Part shown: one piece after another, positions 5,521-7,051 of the stretch
Layout of the letters: the number at the start of each line of letters is the position of its first letter
Numbering within the stretch: the stretch's first letter is position 1
Assembly (NCBI GenBank): GCA_003161815.1
Contig: PMNN01000189.1
Coordinates: forward strand, 5,090-12,140
DNA: 7,051 nucleotides
Origin: Methanobacterium sp.
GTDB lineage: Archaea > Methanobacteriota > Methanobacteria > Methanobacteriales > Methanobacteriaceae
Direction: 5' to 3'
The notes under the pieces: generated by a model
What the model saw: the letters and a program-made list of their open reading frames with translations, nothing else
The model's database searches: none
Told to the model about the DNA's origin: nothing
Program-made: the position numbers and the translations under genes

Positions 5521-7051
5521 TCAATTTTCAAGCTTTTCCACCCTTACCGCACACACTTTAAATTCCGGTGTTTTAGATATAGAATCCCCAGCAGAATTAG
5601 TAATTATATTAGTAGATGTTTCCGAAAAATGGAATGTCATAAAAACCACACCCTTCGGACAAGCATCAGTCAAATTTAAACGAGAATTAATTCCGCCTCT
5701 CCTCGATACAATTCTAACTATATCACCATCTTTAAATCCTAATTTAGAAGCATCAAAAGGATTCATATCAATAAAATCCTCATTATAAAGTTTTTTAAGT
5801 CCATCAACAACCCCGGTCATGGTGCTAGTCTGATAATGATAAAGATTTCTTCCCGTTGTAAGTACCAAAGGATACTCCTCATCAGCAAGCTCAGCCGATG
5901 GCCTATACTCTAAAGGAACAAATTTTCCCTTACCATTTTCAGTGGCAAATTTTTGAGTATGAAGAATTGGTGTACCATCATCATCTCCATTAATACAAGG
6001 CCATTGCAACCCTTCAACATCAATACGCTGATAGGATATCCCTCCAAAAATTGGTGCAACAGACGTTATTTCATCTAAAATTTCACTTGAATCTTTAAAT
6101 TCAAATCCATTAACTAATGAATATACATTCATCTTTTTTGCAATCTTACAAGTAATCAACCAATCACATTTTGAATTCCCAATCGGTTCTATAACTTTAC
6201 GTACCCTCTGAACTCTACGCTCAGAATTAGTAAATGTTCCATCCTTTTCAGCAAAACTGCAGCCTGGAAGAACTACATCTGCCATTTGGGCTGTTTCACT
6301 CATAAATATGTCTTGAACAACCAGGAAGTCCAGATTTTCGAGGGATTTTTTTATATTTTCAGTATCTGGTTCGCTTGTAACAGGGTTTTCACCAACTATA
6401 TACATTGCTTTAATATCACCATTTCTGGCAGCATCAAGCATCTCAGGGAACATTAACCCCCTAGAACTGTTAAGATCAACTTTCCATTCATTTTCAAACT
6501 TTTGTATAGTTTCTGGATCTTCAACTTTCTGGTAACCAGGGAACACATCTGGAAGACATCCCATATCACATGCCCCCTGAACATTATTTTGACCTCTTAT
6601 CGGGTTAACCCCAGTTGATGGTTTCCCCATGTTCCCAGTGAGAAGTGCGAGGTTACCAAGAGCAAAAACATTTTCTGTTCCATGTGTGTGCTCTGTAATA
6701 CCTAAAGAATAGAGTATGGAAGCAGGTTTTGTTGAACCATAAAGTCTTGCTGCATCTCTGATTAATTGCTTATTCACACCTGTTATTGCTTCTGCAGTAT
6801 CTAGATCATATTCTTTTAGAGATTCTTTAAAGTCATCAAAGTTTTCGCAGCGTTCCTTTATGAAGTTTTCATCTAAGAGTCCCTCATCAACTATGATCTT
6901 CATAATTCCCATTAAAAGAGCCACATCAGTACCTGGAATCTGATTTAAAACTATATGTGCATGTTTGCATAGGTCAATATTTCTTGGATCTGCAACTATG
7001 AGTTTTGCACCATTTTTAACAGCTTCAACTATTCTTAGACCTATTACAGGG
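5521..7051 (-). CDS. fdhA: Formate dehydrogenase alpha subunit (molybdopterin oxidoreductase), 5' end cut by window edge
   Basis: The frame is open from the window edge to a TGA at 5521-5523, giving the C-terminal 509 residues of a protein normally about 680-700 long. The first ATG seen, at 6924, is internal: the family sequence continues upstream (a GAKLIVADPRNIDL segment and an IPGTDVALLMG segment). FdhA oxidises formate or reduces CO2 at a Mo/W bis-pterin site. Recognisable blocks are LGITEHTHGTEN, the GQNNVQGACDMG segment typical of FdhA/FdhF (about fragment 153-164), GENPVTSEPD, the MADVVLPG-x-FAEKDGTFTNSERRVQ stretch, and a C-terminal pterin-dinucleotide-binding domain (about fragment 388-509, with YHYQTSTMTG and SKTPEFKVCAVRVEKL). 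The N-terminal [4Fe-4S] motif and the Cys/Sec metal ligand lie outside the window. No fdhB follows; the next gene is fwdH after 212 bases. In Methanobacteriales fdhA is often followed by fdhB, so the F420-linked partner must be upstream, elsewhere, or replaced. Confidence 0.94.
   Translation of the reverse strand, partial: PVIGLRIVEAVKNGAKLIVADPRNIDLCKHAHIVLNQIPGTDVALLMGIMKIIVDEGLLDENFIKERCENFDDFKESLKEYDLDTAEAITGVNKQLIRDAARLYGSTKPASILYSLGITEHTHGTENVFALGNLALLTGNMGKPSTGVNPIRGQNNVQGACDMGCLPDVFPGYQKVEDPETIQKFENEWKVDLNSSRGLMFPEMLDAARNGDIKAMYIVGENPVTSEPDTENIKKSLENLDFLVVQDIFMSETAQMADVVLPGCSFAEKDGTFTNSERRVQRVRKVIEPIGNSKCDWLITCKIAKKMNVYSLVNGFEFKDSSEILDEITSVAPIFGGISYQRIDVEGLQWPCINGDDDGTPILHTQKFATENGKGKFVPLEYRPSAELADEEYPLVLTTGRNLYHYQTSTMTGVVDGLKKLYNEDFIDMNPFDASKLGFKDGDIVRIVSRRGGINSRLNLTDACPKGVVFMTFHFSETSTNIITNSAGDSISKTPEFKVCAVRVEKLEN

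Overview
The window looks like a piece of a hydrogenotrophic methanogen genome, most likely of the order Methanobacteriales (Methanobacterium- or Methanobrevibacter-like). The reasons are a complete run of tungsten/molybdenum formylmethanofuran dehydrogenase genes, an adjacent methanogen-type formate dehydrogenase alpha subunit, AT-rich intergenic DNA with archaeal TATA elements and T-rich termination, and Shine-Dalgarno sequences of the AGGTGAT / GGAGG type. The species cannot be fixed from the sequence alone. All genes lie on the minus strand, so transcription runs from high to low coordinates.

Layout in the direction of transcription. 7051-5521: fdhA, cut at its 5' end, ending in a T-rich terminator-like tract. 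5520-5309: a 212-bp AT-rich intergenic region, the only sizeable gap. It holds two identical 12-bp TATA-like palindromes and two copies of a TGTGT-N(2 or 4)-ATTACACTT element. 5308-4847: fwdH-like, an N-terminal helix-turn-helix fused to a two-cluster ferredoxin domain. 4857-3796: fwdF, a polyferredoxin with eight [4Fe-4S] motifs. 3778-3545: fwdG, a two-cluster ferredoxin. 3532-3044: fwdD, the pterin-binding subunit. 3043-1703: fwdB, the W/Mo catalytic subunit with a GTG start. 1694-1: fwdA, the zinc amidohydrolase subunit, missing only its last residues. The six fwd genes overlap or are separated by 0 to 17 bases, each later start has a good ribosome-binding site, and they surely form one operon. 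fwdC is expected just beyond coordinate 1.

Together FwdABDFG (plus FwdC) perform the first step of CO2-reducing methanogenesis. FwdB/FwdD reduce CO2 to formate at a W/Mo-bis-pterin site, FwdF/FwdG wire in low-potential electrons, and FwdA condenses formate with methanofuran. The FdhA next door handles formate/CO2 chemistry, but no fdhB follows it.

The most interesting points are the HTH-ferredoxin protein leading the operon together with the duplicated operator-like elements in front of it (a candidate Fe-S autoregulatory circuit for the entry step of methanogenesis), the pairing of an fdhA lacking a downstream fdhB with the fwd operon, and the H-F-G-D-B-A gene order, which differs from the H-F-G-D-A-C-B order known in Methanothermobacter.
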